64,000 bases of DNA, taken from assembly GCA_008360955.1 (NCBI GenBank), contig LUCM01007300.1, forward strand, positions 550,765 through 614,764, read 5' to 3'. The translations under genes and the position numbers were made by a program. Positions within the stretch are counted from its first letter, which is position 1. Every line of letters starts with the position of its first letter. Under the pieces are notes generated by a model. The model made no database searches. It was not told where the DNA came from and worked only from the letters and a program-made list of their open reading frames with translations. The DNA comes from Fasciolopsis buskii. Taxonomy: Eukaryota; Platyhelminthes; Trematoda; Plagiorchiida; Fasciolidae. Below, one piece after another: positions 1-11,570 of this stretch.

Positions 1-1418
1 GATGCATTTGAAAATCACCTTAAATCCATTACTACCGTAAACCTGGGAGACGGCCTCGCAGCAGGAGCCCCCAGGGAAACTCAATTTGATCGATAAACAG
101 GATTATTTACTTCATCAGTTTTAGATCGCAAATTCTCGACTGAACAGTCACAGTTGCTAGTTTTTACTCGGAGAGAAATTCGGACAAAACCCAGCCTCGT
201 TGACCGCCGAACTTTGTTTTGGAGAAGATGAATCCGTTCACATGTCAATGCACTGACATTCGAGCTTGAGGAATAAACAAGTGGTTGATGGAGTCCGTAT
301 TCAAAATCATCGCCAAATGGGTGGTCACATTTAACGACACCAGTTTTCTCTGAAGGAAAGGGGCAACCAGCCAAGTATATTCGCGTCGAGGAAACCAAAG
401 CTGGTACGATGCTGTCTTTCAAACCACCATTGCATTTTTCCAGCTAGCAACAACTAATGCTCAGTGAAGCAACCCAGACCAGACAGCTTAACCCAGTTTT
501 GTGAGACCAATTCATATCACATGTAACTGACGCCATTTCCACAACTGCTAATACTCACATATTTGTCTTCTCAAATGAATGGTATTATGATGAATACAGC
601 AAACCGTAAATGGATTCATTTATATGGCTAACTGATAACGCTAACTGCTTACAGTATTCTTCTCCTATAGGGGTGGGGGCAAATATGTTTGATTCATTAG
701 AGTTATTTGGGACATTGAGCAGTCCATTTATGGCAAAGTATCAATTAACAGCAATGGATATCCGACGTCCTGCAGTCTGAACCTAAGAGACTCTATAAGC
801 TAGAACCATCAGCTAGCATTTGTTGCCTTGGAATACCGTGGTGTTTTGCGAAAAACTGCATTGCTGTTTGATTTCTTGCATCAGGTATGAAAAACAAGAA
901 AAAGTGAGCTAGTTCCTTGAATTAATGCGAAAAGTTTTTAGTGCCACAGGGGATGATCGTCTGGCCTCAGCTTGCATTCCTTTCGTTGAACTCCGAACAA
1001 CTTTGTCCACACAATACTTCATTTCTGAGACAACATTTTATGGAAATTGTTAAGGCAAGTCTGCACTGTTTCATGTGGTTATCTAAAATAAACTCAGGAT
1101 CTCCTCGTGGCCATTTACGATTTTCAGCATTATGGTTTTTCAGCTTATCAATGAGTTCTCCATCTAGCTTAACGATAGAACGTCTCAGCATCCTAACTGC
1201 ACTTTGTTAGGCCAGCAATTGGTACTTCGAAATTTTCTACATGGAGCACAAAGCCCAGTAGTGTGATGTTTTGCCCTTCCAATCTCCAAGGCCCTAGTAA
1301 TCGTTAGGCAAGTTTGACAATGCAGGCTTTCTAGGAAGAAGCTTGTTTTGGTTTGTTGCATGGTCTGAGTGGTGGTTGCGGTAATGAATGGTTGCTTTTG
1401 TTTACTGGTTGTCAGTGA

Positions 1419-2249
1419 ATGCTAACCTGGGAGCTCCCTCATTTATTCAACCTTTCTTCTGTCCAAGCTGAATCTATTTTCCAGCTGTGCCTAATCACAA
1501 TGCCCCTGTTGATAATGTCCGGTAGTCACAACTGTTCATTTTCAAATAGTACAGTAGGCGATTTTCAGTCTTCTAGCTCACATTTTCTCAAGCCTCGTCA
1601 GCCTCCGAATCTCGGTTCCTCCAATGTCCACACTTTAATGCAGACTGGCCAACGGACGTGTTTGGCTCTGACACTAGACTCACTTTCGACTGATGTCTGC
1701 TGCGTGAGTGAAACACAAATTCAGGCTTCGAGTAGAGCAGGGTAATTCAGATAACTACGCCAAATGTCTCGTCAAGATAGTTCGTGCACACTTCAGGAGA
1801 CGAAGCAGCTCAAGCTATGGGTCAAGGCAATGTAGGAATAGTCGTAAGTGAGAAGGCTGAAGCATCCCTTCTAGACTGGGTCTCAGTTAGCAGTCGATTG
1901 TGCGCCGTGAGACTGCAGGACTCAGTCGGCATCCGGAAGGATGACAGTGTTAAGCGCAGTTTATTTGTTATCTCGGCACACGCTCCAAATAACTAAAGCA
2001 TTGAAATGCAAAAAGGCGAGTTCGATGATGACCTCGTCACCCTTGTTCGGAAGAGCAAAGGCTCTGACATTGTAGCAGATGATTTTAATGCACAAGTTGG
2101 AAAACTTAGTGCATCAGATTCCTGTGCCTACTCAGTGAACAGGCAACGGGGAAAGACTTCTCCAGTTTTGCGCAGACAATCGTTTATTCCTATCTAGTAC
2201 GAATTTCCGACACACTTCGCGCCGCACAGCGACAAGACGTGCTAACTGA
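1419..2249 (+). pseudogene. Non-LTR retrotransposon endonuclease domain, frameshifted fossil
   Basis: Three adjacent reading-frame pieces translate in order into an APE-type endonuclease like those at the start of flatworm RTE/CR1-like retrotransposon proteins. Piece one (to 1745) carries PRQPPNLGSSNVHTLMQ and DVCCVSETQIQ, corresponding to the N-x-R-T and catalytic SET-R-I-Q motifs. Piece two (about 1784-1996, shifted frame) gives GNVGIVVSEKAEASLLDW, SRLCAVRLQ and LFVISAHAP, where the usual catalytic Tyr of SAYAP is His. Piece three (2006-2197) has the D-x-N motif as DFNAQVGKL. A further shift continues SSTNFRHTSRRTATRR to a stop at 2247-2249. At least two frameshifts and several stops show it is dead. 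The final S-D-H motif and any reverse transcriptase are absent. It is oriented opposite to the host gene. Confidence 0.75.
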
Positions 2250-2557
2250 TTGGTTTCCTAAAGACCCGCCAATTAGCTGGCTGGATACACTGAAGCGTGA
2301 ACAGTTGCGATCGTGTTATCATTTTCCGTCGAATCAGAATGACTGAAATATTGCGCTTTTATAGTTAGACTTTGTTCCGCATGTTGGCTACTACGACATT
2401 CTTTTCATTTCTCGCCAGTATAGGTTCACTGCCTGCCCTGTTTGCATGCCCACTGTTTTTATAGAAACATGTAAAAGGCAGCCGTCAGTGAGGCTTTTCC
2501 TGCCGTTTAAAGCTGAATGATGATGATGAGCATGATGATGATGATGATGGTGATGAC
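2250..2557 (+). repeat. Probable 3' end of the same retroelement, ending in a GAT-rich tail
   Basis: After the endonuclease fossil comes about 260 bp without coding capacity and then a tandem GAT run at 2514-2557 (tgaatgatgatgatgagc, then atgatgatgatgatgg). RTE-clade elements commonly end in a short tandem microsatellite instead of poly(A). A 5' endonuclease part joined directly to such a tail suggests an internally deleted copy that lost its reverse transcriptase. The microsatellite is directly seen; its link to the element is inference. Confidence 0.45.
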
Positions 2558-4290
2558 GGAAAGACCACAAATAGGAGCAATCACAATAGCACGCGGTATG
2601 ACAAACTGCTCATTATGGGTAACTTGCATAATAATAAAAACTTGATTGAAACATTTGATTTAAACAAGCCTGGAACACGCAACTATGCAAAGTCTAACGA
2701 AGGGAGAAAGCACTGTTTAGTGTACTGGGAATGGCGACTTTCTGAGCTGGTTTGCCCCCACTCTAGAAACAGAATTCAAAACATGTTGATCCGTTGGAAA
2801 ATAGACTTTGAAAACATCCGGAAGCACAGAAATATTGGCCAAATTCTTGGTGAGAATTATTTCCGAGCTTTATGGTGCTTTATGGGAGATATTTACAAGG
2901 GTTCGTTAGAACAGCGGAAGATGGAAATGAAAATTAAAGTACCAGGTTCAGCAATAAATCAACTTCATGTTAGATGGGCATGACTAAGGCAGAAAAATGT
3001 CCACACGACCAATGGAACTTGACCAACAGGGTATGAATAAAAAGCGAGTTGACTTCCCGCAGTGTTTCATCACGAAAGGCCTAAGCCTTTCGGTATTTCC
3101 GTTGTGCATCCGTGAAGCGAATTTCTACGCTCGGCTCCAAGGTTCCTAAGGACGATCGAAAGTAACAGCTCGTTGCATCCCATTACTTCACTTTTGCATG
3201 AGAGCTAGCCACAACGTCTTGGCTCGCATTTAGTTGGTGGACTTAGACTGTTCATACCCTGTACGATCACATTAGCCTCATTTTAGCAGTTGTCCTGGAA
3301 ACCGATTCAGTAAGTTATTGAAGGGTAAGCCGAATGCTGAAGCAGGCTCCACAAACGAAACTCCACCCTGGAAGCTGGCTTCAGTAATTTTCACTATAGG
3401 GCTCTTTCCCAAAACAGTAAGGCGAACGATTAGAAAGCTCAAGTTCAGAATCCAGAAATGTTCAATGGTTGCCTGAAATTTTATGATAGAATTGCGGCTG
3501 AACACAGGGATATCACGCTAGCTACCAAAAACTTCTGGATGCACTTCCTCTTTTAAGGGTGTCTCTTACGATCGCCATTTTCCAACAGTCGTTGAGAGTG
3601 CCCTGACCAGAACGGATTTCTGATAAGGCATTTTAAGAATAAATCTTCAGAAAAATTTGACATTATCCTGAGTCCCTTTTGTCCTGCTCTTTGGCGAGTA
3701 GGTTGTTAAGAAGGTTAAAATAACAGGCTTCGAGTCATAAACCATTAGAAGGGGCTAAAATCCACGAGTAAAGATAGTTCAATGCTTTCTACTGAGCACT
3801 ACCAAAAGTGGATTTGTTCCTTATTTTTGTCAAAATATACGGGAGCTAAAATAAAATTTTCGAACCTCGAACCTATTTAACTGGTAGAATTGAAATGCAA
3901 CGGAAAAGTTGGGTGACACAAGAAGCAATAAGCAAACAATGTACGAGATCAAACATGAAGGGTTTGAGTGCCAACCACAAGAAATATTTGGGTCATGATA
4001 ACTTTCCAAAAAATAAAATTTTTAATGCTCATTTGTTTGCTTTGTGCATCAAGGGGCAATCAGCACCGGGCTGAAACTGTCTGATTCCACGGCGGATGAG
4101 CGAAACCTGACAAAAATCAACTTTGAAGAAGATAAACAGGAAATACCTAGGCATCAATCAGACATTCATTTTTGCTATCTTCGAAAAGCTTTCAAATCCT
4201 GAAGAAAATGTACGATGCATTCCCGTTTGAGTAAATGTGAAATGACATGCCATTCAGTAGCTTAGGATGTCTCATATCCAACAAGGCAGG

Positions 4291-4308
4291 CAGTGATCAT
4301 GATCACTG
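4291..4308. repeat. Perfect 18-bp palindrome
   Basis: cagtgatcatgatcactg reads the same on both strands, with no spacer. A partial match (cagtgatcatgatct) lies near 7063. The function is unknown; it could bind a dimeric factor or be chance. Confidence 0.9.
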
Positions 4309-5639
4309 ATTGCTATGAGGACGTTCATTTCACAGTACTGTCATTTTGATCAGTTTATTTTCAACATTCAAACTTGCTTTTCATCTACACGTTAGATACA
4401 GACAGTGCTGTCTTAATTTCACTAATCTGCACATATTTAATTCATATATGAGAACTACCATGTATTAATAGTCGTCGTCCATTCACGGGATACGGTTCGA
4501 GAGATTTTTAAAGATGTCATTTCAGCCAAAGCAAATAATGACTACTTCGAACATCATCACTGTCACTGAAAAAACTGCCTATGTGGCCTGATATGCGGTG
4601 CAGTATCAACGGTAGCAGTATTACGCGGTGGCCTGAGAAACTGGACTTCATGTGGGATGGATGGTGTACTGCAACTGTTCGATTCCGCTCACGAAATTCT
4701 GCATGCTGACTACATACTGGGAATAAGCTCTCGCTCGACATCTGCGACCCAGACAGATCACTTAATGACAGATTTAGCAAGTGGAAGATGGCCGACCCAA
4801 TACTAGCCCACCGAGGTTGACAAAACGAAGTGGCGAGTGGTGTTAGGAATCAGGTTGTGAATGTCTGGGTCCACAGTCGTCTGATCACCAACAGGTTCTT
4901 CGAAAAATCCTGACCAAATAGCATGTAAAATACAAATCTTTGCGGCGCAATTTGTAAATTTTAACATCACAAAGGAAAAGGAACAAAATGCGCTCTTTCT
5001 TAAAGCTGCAAGCACTTTATTTGCACCCCTAATTACTCGCCAGAAACCGTAAGCTTTGTATGAGTGCCAAATGTGAACTAAGTTGAATACGAAAACTTGA
5101 TTAAGGCTCGATTTGGTGGGTGGGGTTCGACAGGAGTTAACAGGACATTTGCCATACCTTCATTCGAAGATCTGTAGCCATCACTCTCTGCCGGTGAACA
5201 AAATTAACTTTGTAATTCTGACCATCTCTGGTTTAAACCCTGGTTGCGATGGGGAATATGCAGCCCCAAGTAGCTCTGTTAAAAGCAACAACTGTGATTT
5301 GTCAATCTTGATGGCATGATTGTCTGAATGACCTGAGTTCTACTCTTGAGGAGTGCAGTCTGAAAGGTAGTCGGCTTTGCAGATTTGCTACCCTAAATAC
5401 AACTAATCTACAGAAGTATGTAAACAGGACAAATATGAAGCAAAGTGACAGCACAAATCGGTAATCCTCGAATTTTCCACCACCCCGATGTCCGCAGAAT
5501 AATTGCGCACAAATTGTCCATTTAGACCATAAGTTTAAGTAGGCTAATTTCGTAATTAATCCCAGATTTGGAGTAGGTAGTGATTTAATTTGTAACAGAT
5601 ATGCCCTATCACACATCTGAAAACCACAGAAGCAATGCA

Positions 5640-5790
5640 GGTATGTTCGCTGTTGAGAGCCGACACAGACTTCATTATGGCTATGATGCTCGTTGGATTC
5701 AGTCACTCTTTCTGGGCAAGATGGCTCTGCATTACTTATGATTCCTAACCACGATGAAGGAATAGGGCTGCTCTTGGACGAATTTTAACG
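5640..5790 (+). repeat. Possible decayed copy of the hammerhead SINE family
   Basis: The stretch ctgcattacttatgattcc followed by taaccacgatgaaggaatag resembles the ribozyme part of the 25-kb element (tgcactgctgatgattcc, then taacaaggatgaaacagctg). The C-U-G-A-U-G-A core has become CTTATGA and the GAAAC has become GAAGG, so it could not be an active ribozyme. The upstream cgacacaga also recalls the tRNA-like part. The similarity is short and the call is tentative. Confidence 0.35.
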
Positions 5791-6794
5791 GCTGGTTGGA
5801 TGTACACCATTTTATTAGTCCGTAATCCTCCTTAAAGGCTGATTTCTTCAACCACGAAAGTTTGATGGGGATCATTTCCCATGTTTTGACACTGAATTGG
5901 CAAACCTTTGATTCTTGGTTTTATGCGTACAATCAGCCAATTCATACACCTAGACAGCCTAGATGTAATCTGTGCTGATTAGAAGAAAGTAAAGCAAGAA
6001 AAATACCTTGGGAAATCTCACAATTTTGGGAAAAACTGACAAGGATATTTTACGTGCCTGCCGCACTTTCGACCGAGGATTTTTCAAGGCAATTTCCAAA
6101 CGTTGTATCCCACAATATTTTAAGAGGAATCAAGCGTACTACATCGCACCCAGTCGGATAAGAATAAGAAGTCATTGATGTTTTTGCAAAGGTTTTTAAA
6201 GGTTATCAAGATATTATTATTATTTTTCTGAATCAAGGTGAAGAGTAGTGCTCGCTATACATCTCAGACAATGCGACCAACAAACCCCACCTTTCACTTG
6301 ATGGGTGAGTATTGTCTTGGAAGAACTTCTATCTGCTTCTACCCAGTAGTAATTTCTAAGATGTTGATGACATCTAAAATGCCTAAGTTGCGCAATAATT
6401 CACGGATTGAAGCGGTGTGAAACTCCAGCACATCACCTGGGTTCGAACTTGTTTGCGATCCCCAACGAATACCGTTCTCCTGCATGTAGTACTAATTTAA
6501 TCGGAGCTTACCGGACATGCGCTGATTTTTGTTTTACTTCTTCAGTGTAATCAAACAAATGCAGTGTCACGAACAACTATGGCTTAGGGTACTTAAAATT
6601 TTCGTTCGACCGACGAACATCAATTTTTTGACCAATTTAAAAAAAATATTTTTTTCCTCAGAAATGAATTTGTTTCAGGCAGTTACGCCTTAAAACTGTG
6701 AAAGTCATTCCACCGTGCTAAGCAATGATTATTGGAAGTGCATCGTAAGCCAGTCCTATGTGAAGCTTCAGTTCAGTCTTTAAATTTAAAGTTA

Positions 6795-6935
6795 TCAGTA
6801 GTTTAACAGTGGTGCTCTTGAACGTAAAGGTCTCGGGCTCGGTCCACAGTAGGTCACTTCTCCATTCGGTATCACTCTAACAGTTCCGGGCTTATTCCCG
6901 TGAGACTGCACAGTTTTTGGTCAGTGAATAAAAAT
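6795..6935 (+). repeat. tRNA-derived SINE-like element
   Basis: An A-box-like sequence tagtttaacagtgg (6799-6812) is followed 22 bp later by a B-box-like gggctcggtcc (6835-6845), the internal pol III promoter spacing of a tRNA. No intact acceptor stem folds, so it is not a functional tRNA. About 85 bp of unrelated body follow, ending tcagtgaataaaaatg, like a SINE tail. AT-rich flanks make a target-site duplication ambiguous. Confidence 0.4.
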
Positions 6936-8199
6936 GAATTTAAATTATAATTGAAGTTACTTTTACTAAACAGTCAACGTATATGGACACCAAACCGTCT
7001 CATTAGGGGCATAAAAGTTCCAGCACGTCTTTTCCTTGGAATATGAACGAAGAAAATTAAGCACAGTGATCATGATCTACTTTAGGTAGATTGATTGAAA
7101 TTAGGGAAAATTAAACAAACCGTTTCTAATCTGGCACGTCACCGTGAGGCAAAGCATTATCTACTATGGTTGATTATTTTCCATCAGAAAATCGACAAAA
7201 AATTATTAGGTACGACAAAAATGCCGCCGCGAGAAATATCACCCGCAAGTGGCAAACAATCCGTTCATTATCAGTACTATCGACGACGACCGTCTTAATG
7301 CCAGGCATATTTCCCAAGATGACATGTGGTGACAAATGCATAGGCTGCAGGCAACACAAACCAACATTTGCACCTAGCCAGGCTATCTACGTGAGTTGAT
7401 TAAGTAAATCGCTTTATCTGCTCACAAGTGAATTCTAAAAACGAGTCAACCTAGGAAAAACTCTGAGAGTACTGGATAATCATCAGAAATGATTTGCTTT
7501 TCATGTTCACCGAGCCCCATCTTGGGCCATGAATTGATAGGAATGAAAATGAGTGGAAAAAGTTCCACAGTCGATTATACAGACTGACCCGTAACTCTTT
7601 ACAGGACTGTGCATTTCTGCTGGTGTCGCCTCGACGGTTACAGACGTTTAACCGTACACCAAACGAATCTGATGAGGAATTCCGTGTGTATATGGGATCT
7701 CAGGTCACCGTAAGGGGTCAGTCTATTTGCATTGCTAATCAACAATTACTTAGTTATCATTTTTTATTGTTTGCAGAAGGCCAGCGGGACAAATGATGCA
7801 TTAAATGTGAGTGAATGAAAATGTCGTCAAAAGCTGAGGAAGGCTGAAAACGGTTATGTTCTGTTTTCTAGTTTTATTACAGTTGCTCCCGCTTGGCAGA
7901 CTTCCTCTTATTTTCCCTGTAATGAAAGCGTTTTAGTAGTGCTTTCTTCAACCAAAGTACTGCATGGTTGAGTTCGACACCGCACAGAAAAATTTCCCAT
8001 GTTGGATATTTTGGTTTTCGGGTAAGCAGACGAGTAGAAGTGTGTTCATCAACAAAATGTGAGCATAGGCCATTCAGTATGATGTTGCTTAGGTTAGATA
8101 ATTGGTTTTTTGCTGTACCTCGCCTGACGACACTGCTGCAAAGGGACAGAACTAAAATATCCTAGTAAAACCCACAATATACAACACTATATATTGTTA

Positions 8200-8800
8200 A
8201 CATTGCTTTCAAGTTGTACTCTCCTTGTTTCTCCAGGTGCGATTTTAAATGTAGGGGCCCCTGCAGCTTGTTTCGCAGCTATAAAACCATTCAAATAGCC
8301 TGATTTTGGCTGTAGATTTTAAAAAAATATTCTCCTGGGGAATCGCCGAAAACCTGGTCCCCACGTGGTCAGCCAAACATAAAAAGCTTGCTGTCTCTCC
8401 CCATGTGAATAATTCACGCGAATGGTCTCGGAATTACCAATTCGTCATGCTTCGGCGAACAATTTTGGTTTATCTGGTCATCCAACGGTACCCTGGTCAT
8501 ACGTTTGGTCGCCCACTTTCCTGTGTCTGGCTACACGCCTGTGAAAGCCCACTTTCATTTGGGTGTCAGATCCTTTTATTGCGCTGAGCCGGTGCACTGA
8601 AAACGATACGTTGGCTAAAGCGGTTTTTGGTTTGATGGATCGGCTAACCTCCGCTGGGTGAACAAATAGGCATAAGCTGCCAAACTTGGTCTGTTTGTCT
8701 AACACCAAGTGCATGCTTCACCGCCATGCTGGTTTGGAGAACGGCCCACTTTGGTAAAAAGGTTCCCCCTCACGTTGTTGGGAGTCTGTCGGATTAGGAT
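8200..8800. other. GC-richer intronic stretch, no recognised gene
   Basis: The base composition rises relative to the flanks and a 93-codon ORF (8306-8587) exists, but its translation shows no domain, repeat or signal that I recognise. It may be an old repeat. No homologous segment was noticed elsewhere in the window. Confidence 0.3.
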
Positions 8801-8863
8801 AGATTACCATCCGTGACATGCCAAAAGTCCCACTTAATGTATACCAAATAACTAAGTAGGCAA

Positions 8864-8906
8864 ATTAATATTACATTTAAATATATTAATTTATTAATAT
8901 TAATTC
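8864..8906. repeat. AT-rich imperfect palindromic stretch
   Basis: Almost pure A/T with repeated attaat/attaatatt words that fold back on themselves. No coding or promoter role can be argued. Confidence 0.6.
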
Positions 8907-8999
8907 ATTCAGTTGGATTCTCTGCACCTTAAAACATACGAAAAAGGTATGGAGAAAATTTACTGTTTTCTTGCCCGTTAGTTCTACTGGAACAGGGGA

Positions 9000-11500
9000 A
9001 TCAATGCAGTCATGAATGATGTCTGAATTGTCCAAGCTTTACGGCCTGCAGTAATTGGTAGCCATACATTAAAGACTCGAAAAAAGAAAACAAAAGTTGC
9101 GTAGGCCGTCAGGCAAAATCGGAAGGGTTAACATATGACTATGCCTTGGCTCATCGCTAAGCGTACATTATACAGCTGCAGCTTGTCGATTGCTTTGCAG
9201 CCTGGTAACTGGTGACAGCAGATCACCGAGAGTTTGAATAAATCTGCTAATCAAATTCCCATCAACGGGTTAGTTAATCAACGTTCCTCAGTTAGCCTGC
9301 CGAAAATCACTATTAGATCGAGCAGTATTTGAGTGATCCCCTACGTTTACTAACATCTTAATAGATAGAGGAAATTTATTCTTGAAGCAGTTAGCGGTGG
9401 AAAGATGCGGCACAAGATTAAGCATGGGTATCCAGATGAATGAGGATGTTATACTTTTTGTTCACAAAAGGAACTACCAAAGGAGGTACTGGCATTGCCA
9501 CTTGAAGATCGACCACAAAGATTGCTATCATGGGCTGGGAATTAGTTATATAAATGTGAGAAAACTTCCATTTGGTTAAGGAAGGAAATATCACCGTTGG
9601 TCTAGCCTTCACTTGATGCTGTTCATCGGGTAGATAACCTCAACGATAAACGACCAGCGCTTTCATCAAGTTCTGTATTATTCTTTACTGGAATGAGATG
9701 CAAACCCAAGAGCCCTATGTCCAACTGGGTTAAACATGACATTTTGCAGGCCAACGGTAAGAATCCCAGGTGCGCCAATCACTTCGATGATAGACAGCAA
9801 TTCACAGCTACCCGACAAATTACCCCAAATTTCCAATAAACCCGTGATTCGAAATGCGTGATAAATGTAACGGAATCCAAACGTTGTACTGTTCTTAATA
9901 GGAGCGTCAAGTGGGAACCGAAGCGCCTTTAAGTCTTGTTTTCTAGCACCATATTTTGAGCTAATTGTTAGTGACGTTCCCAAGTCAATGTGAAATGTTC
10001 CCAGACCATCGAGGCAGCCTCTTTGGTTCGGCAGAAGAATTAACCAAGATGGAAAGTACAAAAATCCTGGAGAATTAAAAGAGAGAAATCAGTTGATAAC
10101 TAGAATTCGAAAAAGGACAAAAAATGATAAAATTCACGGAACTTTTACCTTTGGTGAAGATTCCTTTGCTGGTCTGGGCAGTTGAGAATTTTACGAAAAG
10201 TCAGCTGTTGAGTCTAAGAGCTTACTAAGTACACCCCGACTGTACATTGGTTTACAAGGCCGGTGAATCAACCTTACCTAGAAAATCTGTGGTGATCCGA
10301 AAAGTTTCCTTTTCTACTGTAATATAGAAAAATAACTGCACATCTAGGCTTAATGTGAACCATATACTGTCAGGTTATTCAGGAATCTCCTGTTTGACTT
10401 AGTGTGCAAGGTTTGCTTTTCTACTCCTCAATGTTCTAGCAATGGTACCAATTGTTTTAACAGTCATATTGCAGAAAATCTAACGCTTCTTCCAACTTGT
10501 CCCGACTTTGCATTGAACACATCGTACGATCCGAATTTATGCTGGTAGCACAGTGGCGCCATACAAAATTGCCAGGTGAATATTACGACATGCGTACAAT
10601 AGTAGTGTTCAGCGGGGCCAAAAGCAACTGATGAGGATTGATATTTCGCGTTTAGATTAGCTCATCTCCGGTGCAAATACCCGCTGTGGTGCGATGAATA
10701 TGAACAGCAAATCGTTCACGACGAGAATGAAAGTGTTTCACGGCTCTTCCAGGATATTTTACTAGATGGTGACCTGTTACATAGGCAATCTGATGTTTTC
10801 CAGCTGAGCGTGTATCGCACTCCAAGAGATAGATATCTGGATAGTTGATGCTATCGCTGTGATTCAGCTTGTTATCAATATGCATTTCGATAATGAGAGT
10901 GGACTGTCAAGGAGGCGGTTGGTTGTATGATTTCAGCGGAAATGCAAAGATAAAGTTGTACCATTCAGAGTCAACGGAACACAACTAGCCAAGAGTCATT
11001 GTACAGGCTACTCTATGTAAGGCTCAAGTTCCCATCACCTCTCAAAGGTTGCCGACTTCTGATGGTTTGGACGAGATTTAAAAATAGAACAAAAACTGTT
11101 CAAGTATTTTCTAAGAGAAGGAATAATGAAGCCTAGTCTCACTACAGAATAAGTATGCCCAGATCATCAGAAGTTAGTGAAAATCAAATCTCCAACCAGC
11201 TGATAAAAGCGGAAGAAAACTCGATGTGGTATGCCATTTGCATGCCATGAGTCGTTGTTGTCGCTGCTATTTTGCACAGTTCTTTTATCTTAGTCGATAT
11301 TTTTATACAGATCTCGTTAGCTGGTCTTCCTGCAACATCGGATCTGTTCAACGAGCGCAACTTTGGAGCGCAAAATAAGTTAGGGAACATTAAAGAAGCA
11401 AATGAAATAGTGGGAGTTAGTACCATCAACTAATTAGTAAAATTCTCGTTAGGCGTCCAACGTCCTGTTTTTGCCTTGATAATTGGCAAGCCTAATTGCA
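9000..11500. other. Intron sequence, nothing recognised
   Basis: ORFs up to 127 codons (minus, 9678-10061) have no recognisable motif. I see no RNA genes, SINE promoter boxes or tandem repeats here. Confidence 0.5.
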
Positions 11501-11542
11501 CGCGTCTTCGGAAATGACGAAGTAGACTGTTTTCCCATCCAC

Positions 11543-11570
11543 GTATATATATATATATATACATATATAC
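11543..11570. repeat. (TA)n microsatellite
   Basis: A run of about 28 bp of alternating T and A with one C interruption, bounded by gta and tac so that the whole block is self-complementary. Confidence 0.9.

Noticed and set aside
2615..2983. 122-codon plus-strand ORF after the retroelement tail
   Set aside because: No family motif was recognised and the length is within chance expectation; a decayed repeat cannot be excluded.
6421..6470. B-box-like gggttcgaac
   Set aside because: No A box at the right spacing and no tRNA fold.
7660..7700. ctgatgag core-like word (another near 10,628)
   Set aside because: Neither is followed by a pairing stem II and GAAA.
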